Of a stretch of 64,000 bases of DNA, positions 63,770-64,000 are shown in pieces (position 1 is the first letter of the stretch; each line of letters begins with the position of its first letter). Origin of the DNA: Rhodobacteraceae bacterium M385 (GTDB lineage Bacteria > Pseudomonadota > Alphaproteobacteria > Rhodobacterales > Rhodobacteraceae); contig CP081102.1 in the NCBI GenBank assembly GCA_025141835.1, forward strand, positions 806,001 to 870,000, in the 5' to 3' direction. A program made the position numbers and the translations under genes. The notes beneath the pieces were generated by a model, which saw nothing but the letters and a program-made list of their open reading frames with translations, ran no database searches and was not told the origin of the DNA.

Positions 63770-63787
63770 CGCCCTCAAGGGGCGTTT
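63770..63787 (+). terminator. Short hairpin after the Omp85 gene
   Basis: CGCCC, loop TCAAG, GGGCG followed by TTT, about 52 bases after the Omp85 stop. The stem is short, so the call is moderate. Confidence 0.45.
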
Positions 63788-63877
63788 AACCGGGAAACTC
63801 CAGCAGGATCAGCGCCGCGCGTAACACGCGCGTCGGTCGCGTCCCGCAGAGGTGTCTTGCGTCCAAGGAAGAAAAAG

Positions 63878-63952
63878 TGGCTGGGGTGGTAGGATTCGAA
63901 CCTACGGTACACGCTACCAAAAAGCGTTGCCTTACCGCTTGGCTACACCCCA
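63878..63952 (-). tRNA. tRNA-Gln (anticodon UUG)
   Basis: On the minus strand the sequence begins TGGGGTGTAGCCAAGCGGTA and ends with acceptor CACCCCA, discriminator G and encoded CCA. The anticodon stem ACGCT/AGCGT encloses the loop TTTTGGT, giving anticodon TTG, which reads CAA (glutamine). The T loop GGTTCGAATCC is canonical. Length is 75 bases including CCA. Confidence 0.95.
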
Positions 63953-64000
63953 ACTACGCCGCTGGAGATACGACGCGGCGGCACCGGGATCAAGTCCCCG

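Noticed and set aside
1..64000. CRISPR array, prophage or insertion sequence
   Set aside because: No evenly spaced identical repeats, transposase, integrase or phage structural gene was found on either strand.

Overview
The window reads as a chromosomal segment of a GC-rich alphaproteobacterium, most likely Rhodobacterales (Roseobacter lineage). Supporting signs are a hisS-hisZ-hisG cluster with short-form HisG plus HisZ, a DUF1489 protein, a class II (B12-dependent) ribonucleotide reductase, a perfect CtrA-type TTAA-N7-TTAAC site, and dispersed GC-rich repeats of a type I associate with this group. I do not assign a genus. No phage, insertion sequence or CRISPR array was seen.

Layout. 1-828 is the start of a FAD-dependent oxidoreductase running off the left edge. 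1005-11395 (minus strand) is a nine-gene, translationally coupled purine operon: xdhA, xdhB, xdhC, then a BMP-family nucleoside/purine ABC importer (ATPase, permease, small membrane protein, permease), a voltage-gated-type K+ channel, and the periplasmic binding protein last. Uptake and xanthine oxidation are thus co-expressed. 11527-12290 is an ArsR regulator plus SRPBCC protein pair. 12406-23178 is mostly housekeeping: dnaE, two small unknown genes, an MFS transporter, slyX, hisS-hisZ-hisG and an outer-membrane beta-barrel protein preceded by the CtrA-like site. 23238-26233 holds DUF1489 and nrdJ.

26609-63717 is the most interesting region. It encodes a TolC-like channel, a SapC-family protein, a giant 8,686-residue LEPR-XLL repeat protein (a single 26 kb gene), a GAF-like/HlyD adaptor, a PqqD-like/M50 peptidase/HlyD fusion, a SecA-like ATPase that ends shortly after its second motor domain, a small secreted HlyD adaptor, an unknown protein on the opposite strand, and an Omp85 (BamA-type) barrel with no POTRA domains. 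There is no HlyB-type ABC exporter. I infer a dedicated export and surface-assembly system for the giant protein, combining type I-like parts with a SecA-like motor and a membrane protease. This is a hypothesis from gene content and order.

The window ends with tRNA-Gln(UUG) on the minus strand. Separately, three conserved enzymes (XdhA, XdhB, NrdJ) carry GC-rich repeat-like DNA translated in frame as extra linker sequence.
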